Source: Micromonospora solifontis
Lineage (GTDB): Bacteria > Actinomycetota > Actinomycetes > Mycobacteriales > Micromonosporaceae
NCBI RefSeq assembly: GCF_003725545.1
Contig: NZ_RJLN01000031.1
Coordinates: forward strand, 1-64,000
Direction: 5' to 3'
DNA length: 64,000 bases
Shown here piece after piece: positions 35,896 through 44,752 of this stretch (positions within the stretch are counted from its first letter, which is position 1; each line of letters starts with the position of its first letter). The notes beneath the pieces are model-generated. The model was not told where the DNA came from. It saw only the letters and a list, made by a program, of their open reading frames with translations, and searched no databases. Made by a program: the position numbers and the translations under genes.

Positions 35896-35973
35896 TGATC
35901 GACTCCGGTTGCGGCAGGTCGGGGTGTCCGCCGCCTTAAAAGGCACCGATTGCGGCATGTCGAGTGGATCATT
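35896..35973. repeat. Palindromic repeat, family D copy 1
   Basis: It begins TGATCGACTCCGGTTG, contains TCGGGGTGTCCG at 35919-35930, and ends GTCGAGTGGATCA. The ends form a partial inverted repeat (TGATCNACTC), and CCGGTTGCGGCA/CCGATTGCGGCA recurs as a direct repeat. TGATCGACT and TCGGGGTGTCCG, with the same 23-base offset, appear again at 43228-43262 inside a gene. Confidence 0.65.
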
Positions 35974-36019
35974 GCCCAGGGCGGGGCCCGTGCGGGTGCG
36001 GCGGGGCGGGAACGGGAAC

Positions 36020-36057
36020 GGCCGGGCCGGCCCCGCGGTCGCGGAGCCGGCCCGGCC
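36020..36057 (-). terminator. Terminator hairpin of glnA
   Basis: Perfect 12-bp stem GGCCGGGCCGGC (36020-36031) with its complement (36046-36057), placed 22 bases after the glnA stop on the reverse strand. No U-run. Confidence 0.65.
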
Positions 36058-36079
36058 CGGCCGGTGTCGAGACGCTCGC

Positions 36080-37504
36080 TCAGCAGTCGAAGTACATCGC
36101 GAACTCGTGCGGGGTCGGGCGCAGGCGCACCGGGTCGACCTCGTTGGTCCGCTTCCAGTCCACCCAGGTGGAGATCAGGTCCGGCGTGAAGACGCCGCCG
36201 TCGAGCAGGTAGTCGTGGTCGGCCTCGAGCGCGTTGAGCACCTCCGGCAGCGAGCCCGGCACCTGCTTGACGTCGCCCCACTCCTCCGGCGGCAGGTCGT
36301 ACAGGTCCTTGTCGATCGGCGCCGGCGGCTCGATCTTGTTCTTGATGCCGTCCAGGCCGGCCATCAGCATGGCCGAGAAGGCGAGGTACGGGTTGCTGGA
36401 CGGGTCCGGCACCCGGAACTCGACCCGCTTGGCCTTCGGGTTGCTGCCGGTCACCGGGATCCGGGTGCACGCGGAGCGGTTGCGCTGCGAGTAGACCAGG
36501 TTGACCGGCGCCTCGAAGCCCGGCACCAGGCGGCGGTACGAGTTGACCGTCGGGTTGGTGAAGGCGAGCAGCGACGGCGCGTGGTGCAGCAGGCCACCGA
36601 TGTACCAGCGGGCGGTGTCGGACAGGCCGGCGTAGCCGGTCTCGTCGTAGAACAGCGGCTCGCCGTTCAGCCACAGGCTCTGGTGGGTGTGCATGCCGGA
36701 GCCGTTGTCGCCGAAGAGCGGCTTGGGCATGAAGGTGGCGGTCTTGCCGTTGGCCCAGGCCTCGTTCTTCACGATGTACTTGAAGAGCTGGAGCTGGTCA
36801 CCGGCGTGCAGCAGGGTGGAGAACCGGTAGTTGATCTCCGACTGGCCGGCGGTGCCGACCTCGTGGTGCGACCGTTCCACGCTGAAGCCGCCGTCGACCA
36901 GCCGGCGCACGATGCTGTCCCGCAGGTCGGCGTAGTGGTCGACCGGCGGCACCGGGAAGTAACCGCCCTTGTACGCGGTCTTGTAGCCGCGGTTGCCGCC
37001 CTCCTCCTCGCGGCCGGTGTTCCACGCGCCCTCGATCGAGTCGATGTAGTAGAACGACCGGTGCGCGGAGGTCTCGTGGCGGATCGAGTCGAAGATGTAG
37101 AACTCCGCCTCGGCGCCGAAGTACGCGGTGTCGGCGATGCCGCTCGCCGCGAGGAAGGCCTCGGCCTTCTTCGCCACGTTCCGCGGGTCCCGCGAGTAGG
37201 CCTCGCGGGTGAACGGGTCGTGGATGAAGAAGTTCAGCGCGAGCGTCTTCTGCGCGCGGAACGGGTCGATGAAGGCGGTCGCGACGTCGGCGAGCAGGAG
37301 CATGTCCGACTCGTGGATCGCCTGGAAGCCGCGGATCGACGAACCGTCGAACGCGAGGCCGTCGGTGAAGACGCTGTCGTCGAAGGACTCGACCGGCAGG
37401 TTGAAGTGCTGCATCACGCCGGGCAGGTCACAGAAACGTACGTCGACGAACTTCACGTCCTCGTTCTTGAGGTATCGCAGGAGTTCCTCGGGATTGGCGA
37501 ACAC
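36080..37504 (-). CDS. glnA: Type I glutamine synthetase, adenylylation-regulated
   Basis: 474 residues from GTG 37504, which has AGGAGG four bases upstream; an ATG further upstream would swallow the ribosome binding site. Motifs include [55 protein letters not shown] and [19 protein letters not shown] has the adenylylation tyrosine (Tyr402). It makes glutamine from glutamate, ammonia and ATP, and is the expected target of GlnE. A GlnR-type operator with two boxes lies upstream at 37563-37600. Confidence 0.96.
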   Translation of the reverse strand: MFANPEELLRYLKNEDVKFVDVRFCDLPGVMQHFNLPVESFDDSVFTDGLAFDGSSIRGFQAIHESDMLLLADVATAFIDPFRAQKTLALNFFIHDPFTREAYSRDPRNVAKKAEAFLAASGIADTAYFGAEAEFYIFDSIRHETSAHRSFYYIDSIEGAWNTGREEEGGNRGYKTAYKGGYFPVPPVDHYADLRDSIVRRLVDGGFSVERSHHEVGTAGQSEINYRFSTLLHAGDQLQLFKYIVKNEAWANGKTATFMPKPLFGDNGSGMHTHQSLWLNGEPLFYDETGYAGLSDTARWYIGGLLHHAPSLLAFTNPTVNSYRRLVPGFEAPVNLVYSQRNRSACTRIPVTGSNPKAKRVEFRVPDPSSNPYLAFSAMLMAGLDGIKNKIEPPAPIDKDLYDLPPEEWGDVKQVPGSLPEVLNALEADHDYLLDGGVFTPDLISTWVDWKRTNEVDPVRLRPTPHEFAMYFDC

Positions 37505-37562
37505 ACGTCCTCCTGGCAGGTCCACTCCGGTGGCTGACTCCTGGCGACGGTATGGCGGCGCG

Positions 37563-37600
37563 GTTGCCCGGCCGTGTCTCTTCTGTTTCCGCCGTGTTAC
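37563..37600 (-). promoter_or_regulatory. GlnR operator (two boxes) upstream of glnA
   Basis: Read on the reverse strand: GTAAC-ACGGCG-GAAAC (37600-37585) fits the GlnR half-site GTNAC-n6-GAAAC fully. GACAC-GGCCGG-GCAAC (37578-37563) fits it with a few changes. They start exactly 22 bp apart, the spacing described for GlnR a- and b-sites in Streptomyces. The operator lies about 60-95 bases before the glnA start, suiting activation under nitrogen limitation. Confidence 0.75.
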
Positions 37601-37802
37601 GTCCCTCGCGGAGCGTCATCTGTGCCGCTCAGTCGCCTTCTGGTCTCCGTCCGGACGATACTCGTCGTCATGGTCTGCCGCTGATTGATGGCTTTGGTCC
37701 GATTCTTCAGGGGGCGTCGAACCGGTCGGCCGGGCGGCGAGCGCAACCCGGCCCGGCCCGGCCTGCCCCGCCCCGGACCTGGCCTGACTACCCTGGACCG
37801 CT

Positions 37803-38213
37803 GTGACCGATACCGCCGCCGCGTCGGTGCCGCCCGCCGCGGACCCCACCTTCACGCCCCCGACTCTCGGCCGCCGTTTCGGCGCGCTGGTCATCGACTG
37901 GGTGCTCTGCCTGCTGATCTCCAGGATCTTCGCCGACCCGACCCGGGACGGCTGGGCCCCGGTGCTGGTGCTGATCCTCGAGTACGGCTTCTTCCTCGGC
38001 CTGTTCGCCCAGACCCCGGGCATGTACGTCACCCGGATCCGCTGCCTGTCCTGGGCCGACGGCGGCCGGATCGGGCTGCCCCGCGCCCTGCTGCGCGGCG
38101 TCCTGCTCGCCCTGGTCGTGCCCGCCCTGATCATGGACGGGCACCGGCGCGGCCTGCACGACCGCCTCGCCGGCTCGGTCATCGCCGACGCCCCCCGTCC
38201 CACCCGCCGCTGA
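37803..38213 (+). CDS. RDD family membrane protein
   Basis: 136 residues from GTG 37803. The RDD domain starts at LGRRFGALVIDWVLCLL, with the Arg-Asp pair. QTPGMYVTRIRCLSW and the basic end RRGLHDRLAGSVI are family features, with three membrane segments. Function is unknown. It sits between glnA and the DUF4191 gene, as does Rv2219A in M. tuberculosis (recalled). Confidence 0.88.
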   Translation: MTDTAAASVPPAADPTFTPPTLGRRFGALVIDWVLCLLISRIFADPTRDGWAPVLVLILEYGFFLGLFAQTPGMYVTRIRCLSWADGGRIGLPRALLRGVLLALVVPALIMDGHRRGLHDRLAGSVIADAPRPTRR

Positions 38214-38300
38214 CCGCACCCCACCCGCCACCCGCCCCGACCGCGCCGGCCCGCGCCGCGCCGCGGCCGCGCCGCGCCGGCGTCCCGCCCGCCCCGGTAC

Positions 38301-38364
38301 GCGCTGTTTCCGGGAAAGAGTGCCCTCCGGGCGCCGGATGACCACTCTTTCCCGGAAACAGCGC
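38301..38364. repeat. Palindromic repeat, family E, with perfect 22-bp arms
   Basis: GCGCTGTTTCCGGGAAAGAGTG (38301-38322, given here by position) is repeated exactly in inverse at 38343-38364, with a 20-base loop. The right flank continues GCGGATC, as in the repeats at 16398 and 63402. It lies between the convergent RDD and DUF4191 genes. Confidence 0.85.
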
Positions 38365-38416
38365 GGATCAGGGGGGTGGGGTGGGGCGCGGAACGGGGGT
38401 GGGGGGTGGAAAGAAG

Positions 38417-38449
38417 AGGAGCCGGGCCCGTGCGGGGCCGGCTCCTTTT
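38417..38449 (-). terminator. Terminator hairpin of the DUF4191 gene
   Basis: AGGAGCCGGGCCC (38417-38429) pairs with GGGGCCGGCTCCT (38434-38446), followed on the plus strand by TTTT and mirrored by purines on the other side. It lies 16 bases after the reverse-strand stop at 38465. Confidence 0.65.
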
Positions 38450-38464
38450 CGCGTACGTCGAGGG

Positions 38465-39154
38465 TCAGCGACCCCGGGTCTGGCGGAACGCGCCGCGCGG
38501 CGGCCGCATGTTCTTCGGGATCGCGCCCTTGGGCATCTGCGGGCGGGCGGTGAGCGCCTTGAGCCGCTTGTCGAGCGCGTTGACGTCCTTGGGGGTCAGG
38601 GTGCGGGGCAGCCGCATCAGCGTCATCCGCAGCTTGCGGATCGGCAGTTCGCCCTCGCCCTGGCCAATCACGTAGTCGTGCAGCGGGGCGGAGCCGATCA
38701 CCTTGGCCAGCCGGCGCTTCTCCTGGCCGAGCAGGCCGCGCACCCGTTGCGGGTTCCCCTCGGCCAGCAGGATCACGCCCGGCCGGCCGATCACCAGGTG
38801 CACCATGTCCATCTGGGTGGTGGAGCTGACCGCCGGGGTGACCCGCCAGTCGCCGCGCATGCTCTCCATGATCTGCGCGGCCGCGCCCGGCTGCCCCTCG
38901 GCGGCGTTCATCATCGCCTTGTTGGACCGCAGGTTGAGCACGATCAGCACGGCGAGCAGGGCGAACAGGATGCCGATCGGCAGCCAGATCCAACCCCAGA
39001 GGAGCACCGCGACCACGGTGAGCGCGAGCGGGATCAGCACCGCCGCCGCGGTCAGCGGCGCGAACCACCGGTCCTGCTTGGCGGTGAACTGGAACACCAT
39101 CCCGATCTGCTTCAGCCGCTGGCCGAACGAGACCTTCTCCTGGGGCTTTGCCAT
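38465..39154 (-). CDS. DUF4191 family membrane protein
   Basis: 229 residues from ATG 39154. The start KVSFGQRLKQIGMVFQFTAKQD is typical, with two membrane segments (about residues 36-80), then a soluble domain with KKRLAKVIGSAPLHDYVIGQGEGELPIRKL. The C-terminus is basic (MPKGAIPKNMRPPRG). It is the positional counterpart of Rv2219, next to lipA in M. tuberculosis. Here a regulator and a glycosyltransferase-like gene separate it from lipA. Function unknown. Confidence 0.88.
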   Translation of the reverse strand: MAKPQEKVSFGQRLKQIGMVFQFTAKQDRWFAPLTAAAVLIPLALTVVAVLLWGWIWLPIGILFALLAVLIVLNLRSNKAMMNAAEGQPGAAAQIMESMRGDWRVTPAVSSTTQMDMVHLVIGRPGVILLAEGNPQRVRGLLGQEKRRLAKVIGSAPLHDYVIGQGEGELPIRKLRMTLMRLPRTLTPKDVNALDKRLKALTARPQMPKGAIPKNMRPPRGAFRQTRGR

Positions 39155-39365
39155 GCCGCAGAGTCTAGTGGTCGCCCCGCGAACCGTTGATCCGTGGCCG
39201 CCAGTCCGCGACGGCTGAGTACCTTACGGCGCTGCCGGGCCCCTGAGGCCCCCCGGTAAGGAGGGGGAGCGGCCGAAGATCAGGCGGCGGACCCATGCCC
39301 CGGGGGCACCTTCGCGCGGAAAGTCAATGTCGACAGCGAAACGACACCCGACAGGGGAGATCGAA

Positions 39366-39536
39366 ATGTTCGGCAACGACGCAGACCTGATGCTCACGAT
39401 CCACCGCAGCCACGCCTCCGAGCTCCAGGCCGACGCGGCCCGCGACCGGCTCGCCCGGTCGCTGCCCCGCCGCCACTCGCGCGGCTGGCTCAGCCGGCGT
39501 CACCACGCGACCCGTACGACCGACGCCCGGCGATGA
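39366..39536 (+). CDS. Small basic protein
   Basis: 56 residues from ATG 39366, with AGGGGAG upstream. The N-terminal third (DADLMLTIHRSHASELQADAARDRLAR) is a helix with acidic residues. The remainder is strongly basic (RRHSRGWLSRRHHATRTTDARR). It resembles short proteins common in actinomycetes near LuxR genes. No function known; a regulatory or nucleic-acid-binding peptide is possible. Confidence 0.6.
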   Translation: MFGNDADLMLTIHRSHASELQADAARDRLARSLPRRHSRGWLSRRHHATRTTDARR

Positions 39537-39549
39537 TCACCGTCGGCGA

Positions 39550-39598
39550 GAGGAGGGGCCCCTCGTCGACGCCGGGTGAGGCGAACGGGCCCCTCCTC
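39550..39598. repeat. Palindromic repeat, family F (GAGGAGGGGCCC)
   Basis: GAGGAGGGGCCC (39550-39561) and GGGCCCCTCCTC (39587-39598) are perfect inverse copies around 25 bases, within the gap between the small protein and the LuxR regulator. The left arm follows the small gene's stop by 13 bases, so it may also work as its terminator. Confidence 0.65.
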
Positions 39599-39745
39599 AA
39601 CGGCGTCCCGGCCGGCCCTGCGGGGGCTGGTGCGGGCGATCACGGTCCGGCCGCCACGGGGGCGGCCGGACCGGCGGCCGGCGGGCCGGGAGATCGGCCG
39701 GTCGGCGGGGACGGCGCGGCCGGCCGTCGTGGCATGCTCGACGGC

Positions 39746-42688
39746 GTGACCGTACGCGCCGCCAGCACCGTCCTCGTCGGCCGCCACGAGGAACTGGCCG
39801 CCCTGCGCGCCGCGCTCGGCCGGGCCCGCGCCGGGGAGCCCACCACGGTGCTGGTCGGCGGCGAGGCCGGGGTGGGTAAGACCCGGCTGCTGGAGGAGTT
39901 CGCCGCGCTGGCCGGCGACCTCGAGGTCCGGGTGCTGGTCGGCCAGTGCCTGGAGCTCGGCGAGGCCGGCCTGCCCTTCGCGCCGTTCGCCGCGGCGCTG
40001 CGCGAGGTGCTGCGCCGGGACGGCCCGGACGTCTTCGCCGGGTACGAGGCGGAGTTCGCCCGCCTGCTGCCGGAACTGGCCCGGGTGCCGGCCGGCATCG
40101 CCGCGCCCACCGGCCTGCCCGTCTCCGACACCCCGCGCGGCTACCTGTTCGACCTGGTCGCCGACCTGTTCGGGCGGATCGCCGAGGACCAGCCGCTGGT
40201 GCTGGTGATCGAGGACCTGCACTGGGCCGACCGGTCCACCCGGGATCTGATCGGTTTCCTGGTCCGGGCCGCCCGCGCCGCCCGCCTGCTGCTGGTCTGC
40301 ACGTACCGCACCGACGAGCTGCACCGCGGCCACCCGCTGCGGCCCTTCCTCGCCGAGCTGGACCGGGCGCGCGGGGTGGACCGGGTGGAGCTGAGCCGGC
40401 TCGACCGGGACGGCACCGCCGCCATCCTCGCCGACCTGCTCGGCGCCGAACCCGCGCCGCGGGCCGTCGACGACGTGCACGGGCGTACCCAGGGCAACCC
40501 CTTCTTCATCGAGGAGCTGGCCGCCGCCGGCGACCCGGTGGGCTGCGCGGTGCTGCCCGAGACCCTGCGCGACCTGCTGCTGGCCCGGGTCGACCGGCTG
40601 CCCGAACCCGCCCAGCGGGTGCTGCGGATCGCCGCCGCCGGCGGCACCCGCTTCGCCCACCAACTGCTCGCCGAGGTCGCCGGCCTGCCCGAGCCGGAGC
40701 TGGAGGACGCGCTGCGCGCCGCGGTTGCCGCCCAGCTCGTGGTGGCCGACCCGGACGGCGACTACGAGTTCCGGCACGCCCTGGTCCGCGAGGCCGTCCA
40801 CGACGAGCTGCTCCCCGGCGAGCACGCCCGGCTGCACGCCCGGTACGCGGCCGCGATCGAGGCGCAGCCGCACCTGGTGGCCGCCGGGCGCGCGCCGGCC
40901 GAGATCGCCCACCACTGGTACGCCGCCCACGACCACCCGCGCGCCCTGCTCGCCGCCCGCGTGGCGGCCTGCGCCGCCGCCGACCGGTACGCGTACGCCG
41001 AGCAGAGCCGGCTGCTGGAACGCGTGCTGGAGCTGTGGGAACTGGTGCCCGACGCCGCCGATCGGCTCGGCATGGACCACCTGCGGGTGCTGGAGGAGAC
41101 CCTCGCGGCGGCCACCACCGCCGGCGACTACAACCGGGCGCTCACCCTCACCCGGGCCGCCCTGTCCGAGGTGGACACCGACGCCGAGCCGCTGCGCGCC
41201 GCCCGCCTGCTCGACCAGCGCGGCCGGCTGCTCGCCCTGCTCGGCAAGAGCGACGGCACCGCCGAGGTGCGCCGGGCGTACGAGCTGGCGGCGGGGGTGC
41301 CGGACGGCCCCGAGCGGGTACGGCTGCTCGCCGACATCGCGGCCCACCTGGCGAAGATCGATCCCGAGCAGGCCGGCTCGGTGGCCGCCGAGGCGATGGT
41401 CGCGGCCGAGGCGATCGGCGAGGACGTGGCCCTGCTGCCGACCCGGATCGCCATGCTCTGCCGCACCAGCAAGACCCCCGACCTGGGGCTCGCCGAGCTG
41501 CGCCGGGCGGAAACCCTGGCCCGGGCCACCGGCAACGCGCCCGCGCTGGTCAGCGCCCTGGTGCACCTCTCCGACGTGCTCTACGAGCTGGGCCGCTACG
41601 CCGAGTCGGCCGAGACGGCCGCCGCCGGGGTCAGCGAGGCGCGCCGGTTCGGGATCAGCCGCTCCACCGGGGCGTACCTGCTGTCCAACCGGGCCGAGGC
41701 GCTGATCGCGCTGGGTCGTTGGGACGAGGCGGACGCGGCCTGCGCGGAGGCCGCGCGGATCGACCCGCCGGGCGTGTCCGGGCTGCACTGGCTCCAGCTC
41801 CGCGCCGGGCTGCGGCTGGCCCGCGCGCACCCGGCCGCCGACGAGCTGGTCGGCCGGGCGCTGGCCTTCCTGGCCCGGCCCTACCTCTGGCCGAACCACC
41901 GGCTGCCGCTGCACGAGCTGCGCATCGAGGCCGCCCTCGCCGCCGACGACAAGCTGGCGGCGCTCGCGGCGAGCCGCGCCGCCCTCGCCGACGAGCGGCT
42001 CGCCCACCTCCCCCGGGAGGGCTGGCCGGTGCTCACCGCGGTGGCCCGGACCGCCGCGCTGACCGGCGACGCCGGGCTGGCCGGCGAGGCGTCCGCGGTG
42101 GCCGCCGCCCTGCCCGCCCGCTACCCGGCGGAGCAGGCACACGCCGCCCAGGTAGCCGCGATCCTGGCCGGCACGGGTACCGGGACCGGCGTTGGCGCCG
42201 CTGGCGGCGGGGTGCTGGCGGCCTGGCGGGTGGCGGTCGAGGCGTGGCGGACGGCCGGGCAGCCGTACCCGCTGGGCCGGGCGCTGCTCGGGCTCGCCGA
42301 GGCGGCCGCCACGGCCGGCGACCGGGACGCGGTCGCGGCGGCGGTCCGGGAGGCCGGCGAGATCGCCACCCGGCTCGGCGCCGCCCCGCTGGGCGAGCAG
42401 GTCGCCACCCTGGCCCGCCGGGTCGGGCTGCGTGGCGGCGGCCGTCCCGGCCCGGACCTGCTCACCAGCCGCGAGCAGGAGGTGCTGCGGCTGGTCGCCG
42501 AGGGACACAGCAACAGCCGGATCGCCGAGCGGCTCTTCATCTCGCCGAAGACGGCCAGCGTGCACGTGTCCCGGATCATCGCGAAGCTGGACGTCCGCAA
42601 CCGGGTGGAGGCGGCCGCGCTGGCCCACCGCCTCGGCCTGCTCACCTCGACCCCGCCCGAACCGCGCAGGCCGAGCGCCGCCTCCTGA
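39746..42688 (+). CDS. Large LuxR-family regulator with AAA ATPase domain (LAL type)
   Basis: About 980 residues from GTG 39746 (ATG 39734 is the other choice). VGRHEELAALRAAL leads into Walker A GGEAGVGKTRLL (about residues 38-50), with Walker B LVLVIEDLHWADRSTRDL near 150. A long helical TPR-like middle follows. The C-terminal LuxR helix-turn-helix is LTSREQEVLRLVAEGHSNSRIAERLF (about 906-965). LAL regulators such as MalT-like activators sense a ligand with ATP. The target genes are unknown. The next gene is convergent. Confidence 0.92.
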   Translation: MTVRAASTVLVGRHEELAALRAALGRARAGEPTTVLVGGEAGVGKTRLLEEFAALAGDLEVRVLVGQCLELGEAGLPFAPFAAALREVLRRDGPDVFAGYEAEFARLLPELARVPAGIAAPTGLPVSDTPRGYLFDLVADLFGRIAEDQPLVLVIEDLHWADRSTRDLIGFLVRAARAARLLLVCTYRTDELHRGHPLRPFLAELDRARGVDRVELSRLDRDGTAAILADLLGAEPAPRAVDDVHGRTQGNPFFIEELAAAGDPVGCAVLPETLRDLLLARVDRLPEPAQRVLRIAAAGGTRFAHQLLAEVAGLPEPELEDALRAAVAAQLVVADPDGDYEFRHALVREAVHDELLPGEHARLHARYAAAIEAQPHLVAAGRAPAEIAHHWYAAHDHPRALLAARVAACAAADRYAYAEQSRLLERVLELWELVPDAADRLGMDHLRVLEETLAAATTAGDYNRALTLTRAALSEVDTDAEPLRAARLLDQRGRLLALLGKSDGTAEVRRAYELAAGVPDGPERVRLLADIAAHLAKIDPEQAGSVAAEAMVAAEAIGEDVALLPTRIAMLCRTSKTPDLGLAELRRAETLARATGNAPALVSALVHLSDVLYELGRYAESAETAAAGVSEARRFGISRSTGAYLLSNRAEALIALGRWDEADAACAEAARIDPPGVSGLHWLQLRAGLRLARAHPAADELVGRALAFLARPYLWPNHRLPLHELRIEAALAADDKLAALAASRAALADERLAHLPREGWPVLTAVARTAALTGDAGLAGEASAVAAALPARYPAEQAHAAQVAAILAGTGTGTGVGAAGGGVLAAWRVAVEAWRTAGQPYPLGRALLGLAEAAATAGDRDAVAAAVREAGEIATRLGAAPLGEQVATLARRVGLRGGGRPGPDLLTSREQEVLRLVAEGHSNSRIAERLFISPKTASVHVSRIIAKLDVRNRVEAAALAHRLGLLTSTPPEPRRPSAAS

Positions 42689-42772
42689 GGGGACATCGGC
42701 TCGGCGGCGCGGTCCGCTGCCGGGCGGTGCGGCTGACCGCGGGAGCCGGGACGGGGGACACCCGGCCGGGAT

Positions 42773-44647
42773 CTACCTGCGGGTCAGGTAGATCCGCCAC
42801 CCGTCGACGGTGACCACCTCGAGCCCGCCCCGGTCTCGACCGAGCCGGCCGTCCAGCCGGGCGGCCAGCGGCGACCCCACGGGCGCGACCCACGCCGCCA
42901 CCGGGTCGGCCGCCACCGCCCGCCGGTACGTGGGCAGCCGGTCGAAGCCGGGCCGCAGCTCGTCGTCGACCACCGCGCAGATCACGTTCTCGCCGCTGGC
43001 GAAGGTGAGCCGGTTGCACGTCCAGTAGCCGCCCCACACGTGCCGTACGCCGAGCGCGCCCAGGGTGTCGACGAGGGCGCGGTGCCGATCGGCCTCGTCG
43101 TGCACGGCGGGCACCCGCGCGACGGCGGTGACGGTGGCCACGGCGGCCGTGCCGAGCACGGCGGTCAGCACCCCGACCGCCGCCAGGCTCGCCGCCCGGC
43201 CGAGCCGGCCCCCTGCCGGCTCGTCGCTGATCGACTGCACGTCGGCGAGATCGGGGTGTCCGAACGCGCCGGATACCGCCAGTTCGCCGATCCGGCGTCG
43301 CAAGGGAAGCCCCGACCGTCGGGAGTGGAGGGGTGCCCGCCGTGCGGCGTGCCACAGTGGCCAGAGCAGGGCTGGCGTGGCGATCGCCAGGCAGGAGAGG
43401 TAGCGGGCGCTCTCGATCGGGGTCCGGCCGGCCGAGCTGCTCACCGTGTACGCCGCCAGCACCGCCACCGCCGCGCCGAGCAACGCCAACCGCACCGCCG
43501 CCGACAATCGCCGCTCGTCCTCCCCGGATCTCGGGCACCCTCCAGGCAGGACGGACGGGGCGGGGCCAGGACCCGCCGGCGAGACCGGCCGGAGCGCCGG
43601 GGTGGGCGGGAGCACCGGAGCAGGCGGTGCGGACGGGTGAGCCGTTGCGGACACGGTGGAGTGAGGTGCGAGCGCTGGAACCGGGGGAGTCGCCCGGAGG
43701 GTGCGCGCGGCGGTGACCACCGCCAGCAGCAGCAGAGGCGGGAAGGCGACCGCCCACCAGAGCTGCCAGCCGGCGCAGTGGCTCGGCGAGCAGAAGCCCA
43801 TGCCCAGCGGTGGCCCGAGCACCAGGCCGCCGTGCAGCCGCCCGGCCCAGCTCGCCGCCGCCTCCCCGCCGCCGGCCGCGAGGACCGCGGTGAGCGGGTT
43901 GCGGCCGTGCCGGACGCTGTCCAGCAGCATCGGCGCCGCGCCGAGCAGCAGCGCCCCGGCCAGCACAAGGCCCGCCCGCCCGGCCAGTTCCCGGCGCCGC
44001 CGCACGGCCAGCACCACGCCGGTGCCGAGGACGAATGGCAGGATCAGCGGGTCGACCCAGAGCATCAGCCCCGACACCAGGCCCCAGGCCGCCCAGCGGG
44101 GCAGCCGCGCTTTCGTCCGGTCGGCGGCGAGCGCCACGGTGAGCAGGGCGAGGCCGACTCCGGCCGGGTTCAGCTCGGGATAGCCGCCCCCGGCGATGAG
44201 CTGGTTCTTGAGCACCCGGTCGGAGCCGAGCGCGAGGAAGCCGACGACCAGCAGGGCGAACCAGGGATCGCCGCCGAGCCGGCGGGTGAGCCGCCAGGAC
44301 AGGGCGAGGAAGAGCGCGTACAAAGCCAGGGTGGGCAGCCGTAGGACGAGCACCGACGGTCCGGTGAGCGCGATCAGCGGCGCGGCCAGGTACGCCTCCA
44401 GCGTGCCCATGTACGCCTGGCCGTAGAACCAGACGGGGAAGTGCTCACCCCGGGCGATGTGCAGGGCGGCCAGCCCCATGGTCGCCTCGTCGCTGTTGCT
44501 GGGCGGCGCGTCGGCGAGCAGCAGGGCCAGCCGGTAGCCGACCCCGGCCACCCCGACGAGCAGGGCGAGCAGCGCCGGCAGCCGGGGACGCCGGGGCGTA
44601 CGCGGGCGGGTGGCCTCGCGTGGCTCCTGGCGTACCCCGGCGGTCAT
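42773..44647 (-). CDS. Polytopic GT-C glycosyltransferase-like membrane protein
   Basis: About 624 residues from ATG 44647 (ATG 44659 possible). SNSDEATMGLAALHIARGEHFPVWFYGQAYMGTLEAY in the first outer loop has the acidic site of the GT39/ArnT-like group. About ten membrane segments follow. Near residues 463-474 the frame crosses a family D repeat that encodes GHPDLADVQSIS, inside an odd hydrophilic insert. A Pro/Ala-rich loop (about 335-375) is also unusual. The C-terminal domain is extracytoplasmic. The sugar is unknown. Confidence 0.7.
   Translation of the reverse strand: MTAGVRQEPREATRPRTPRRPRLPALLALLVGVAGVGYRLALLLADAPPSNSDEATMGLAALHIARGEHFPVWFYGQAYMGTLEAYLAAPLIALTGPSVLVLRLPTLALYALFLALSWRLTRRLGGDPWFALLVVGFLALGSDRVLKNQLIAGGGYPELNPAGVGLALLTVALAADRTKARLPRWAAWGLVSGLMLWVDPLILPFVLGTGVVLAVRRRRELAGRAGLVLAGALLLGAAPMLLDSVRHGRNPLTAVLAAGGGEAAASWAGRLHGGLVLGPPLGMGFCSPSHCAGWQLWWAVAFPPLLLLAVVTAARTLRATPPVPALAPHSTVSATAHPSAPPAPVLPPTPALRPVSPAGPGPAPSVLPGGCPRSGEDERRLSAAVRLALLGAAVAVLAAYTVSSSAGRTPIESARYLSCLAIATPALLWPLWHAARRAPLHSRRSGLPLRRRIGELAVSGAFGHPDLADVQSISDEPAGGRLGRAASLAAVGVLTAVLGTAAVATVTAVARVPAVHDEADRHRALVDTLGALGVRHVWGGYWTCNRLTFASGENVICAVVDDELRPGFDRLPTYRRAVAADPVAAWVAPVGSPLAARLDGRLGRDRGGLEVVTVDGWRIYLTRR
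43228..43293. repeat. Palindrome family D copy lying inside a coding region
   Basis: TGATCGACT at 43228-43236 and TCGGGGTGTCCG at 43251-43262 keep the same 23-base offset as in the intergenic copy at 35896. The remaining bases to about 43293 differ. On the reverse strand the segment is read through in frame as part of the glycosyltransferase-like protein. Confidence 0.6.
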
Positions 44648-44752
44648 GCCTGCGATCATGGCATCCGGACGGCGGCCGGCGGCGGGTGACGCGGCATCCG
44701 GCCCCGCCCGGCCTCACCGGCTTGGGGCGCGGGCCGCGCCGCGGCGCGGGCC

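Noticed and set aside
30637..36079. Secondary-metabolite gene cluster around the membrane glycosyltransferases
   Set aside because: No polyketide, peptide, terpene or RiPP core enzyme is present here. The genes fit envelope glycan synthesis.
39500..42628. Reverse-strand open frame of over 1000 codons opposite the LuxR regulator
   Set aside because: The plus-strand frame has Walker A, Walker B and a LuxR helix-turn-helix. The antisense product is low-complexity.
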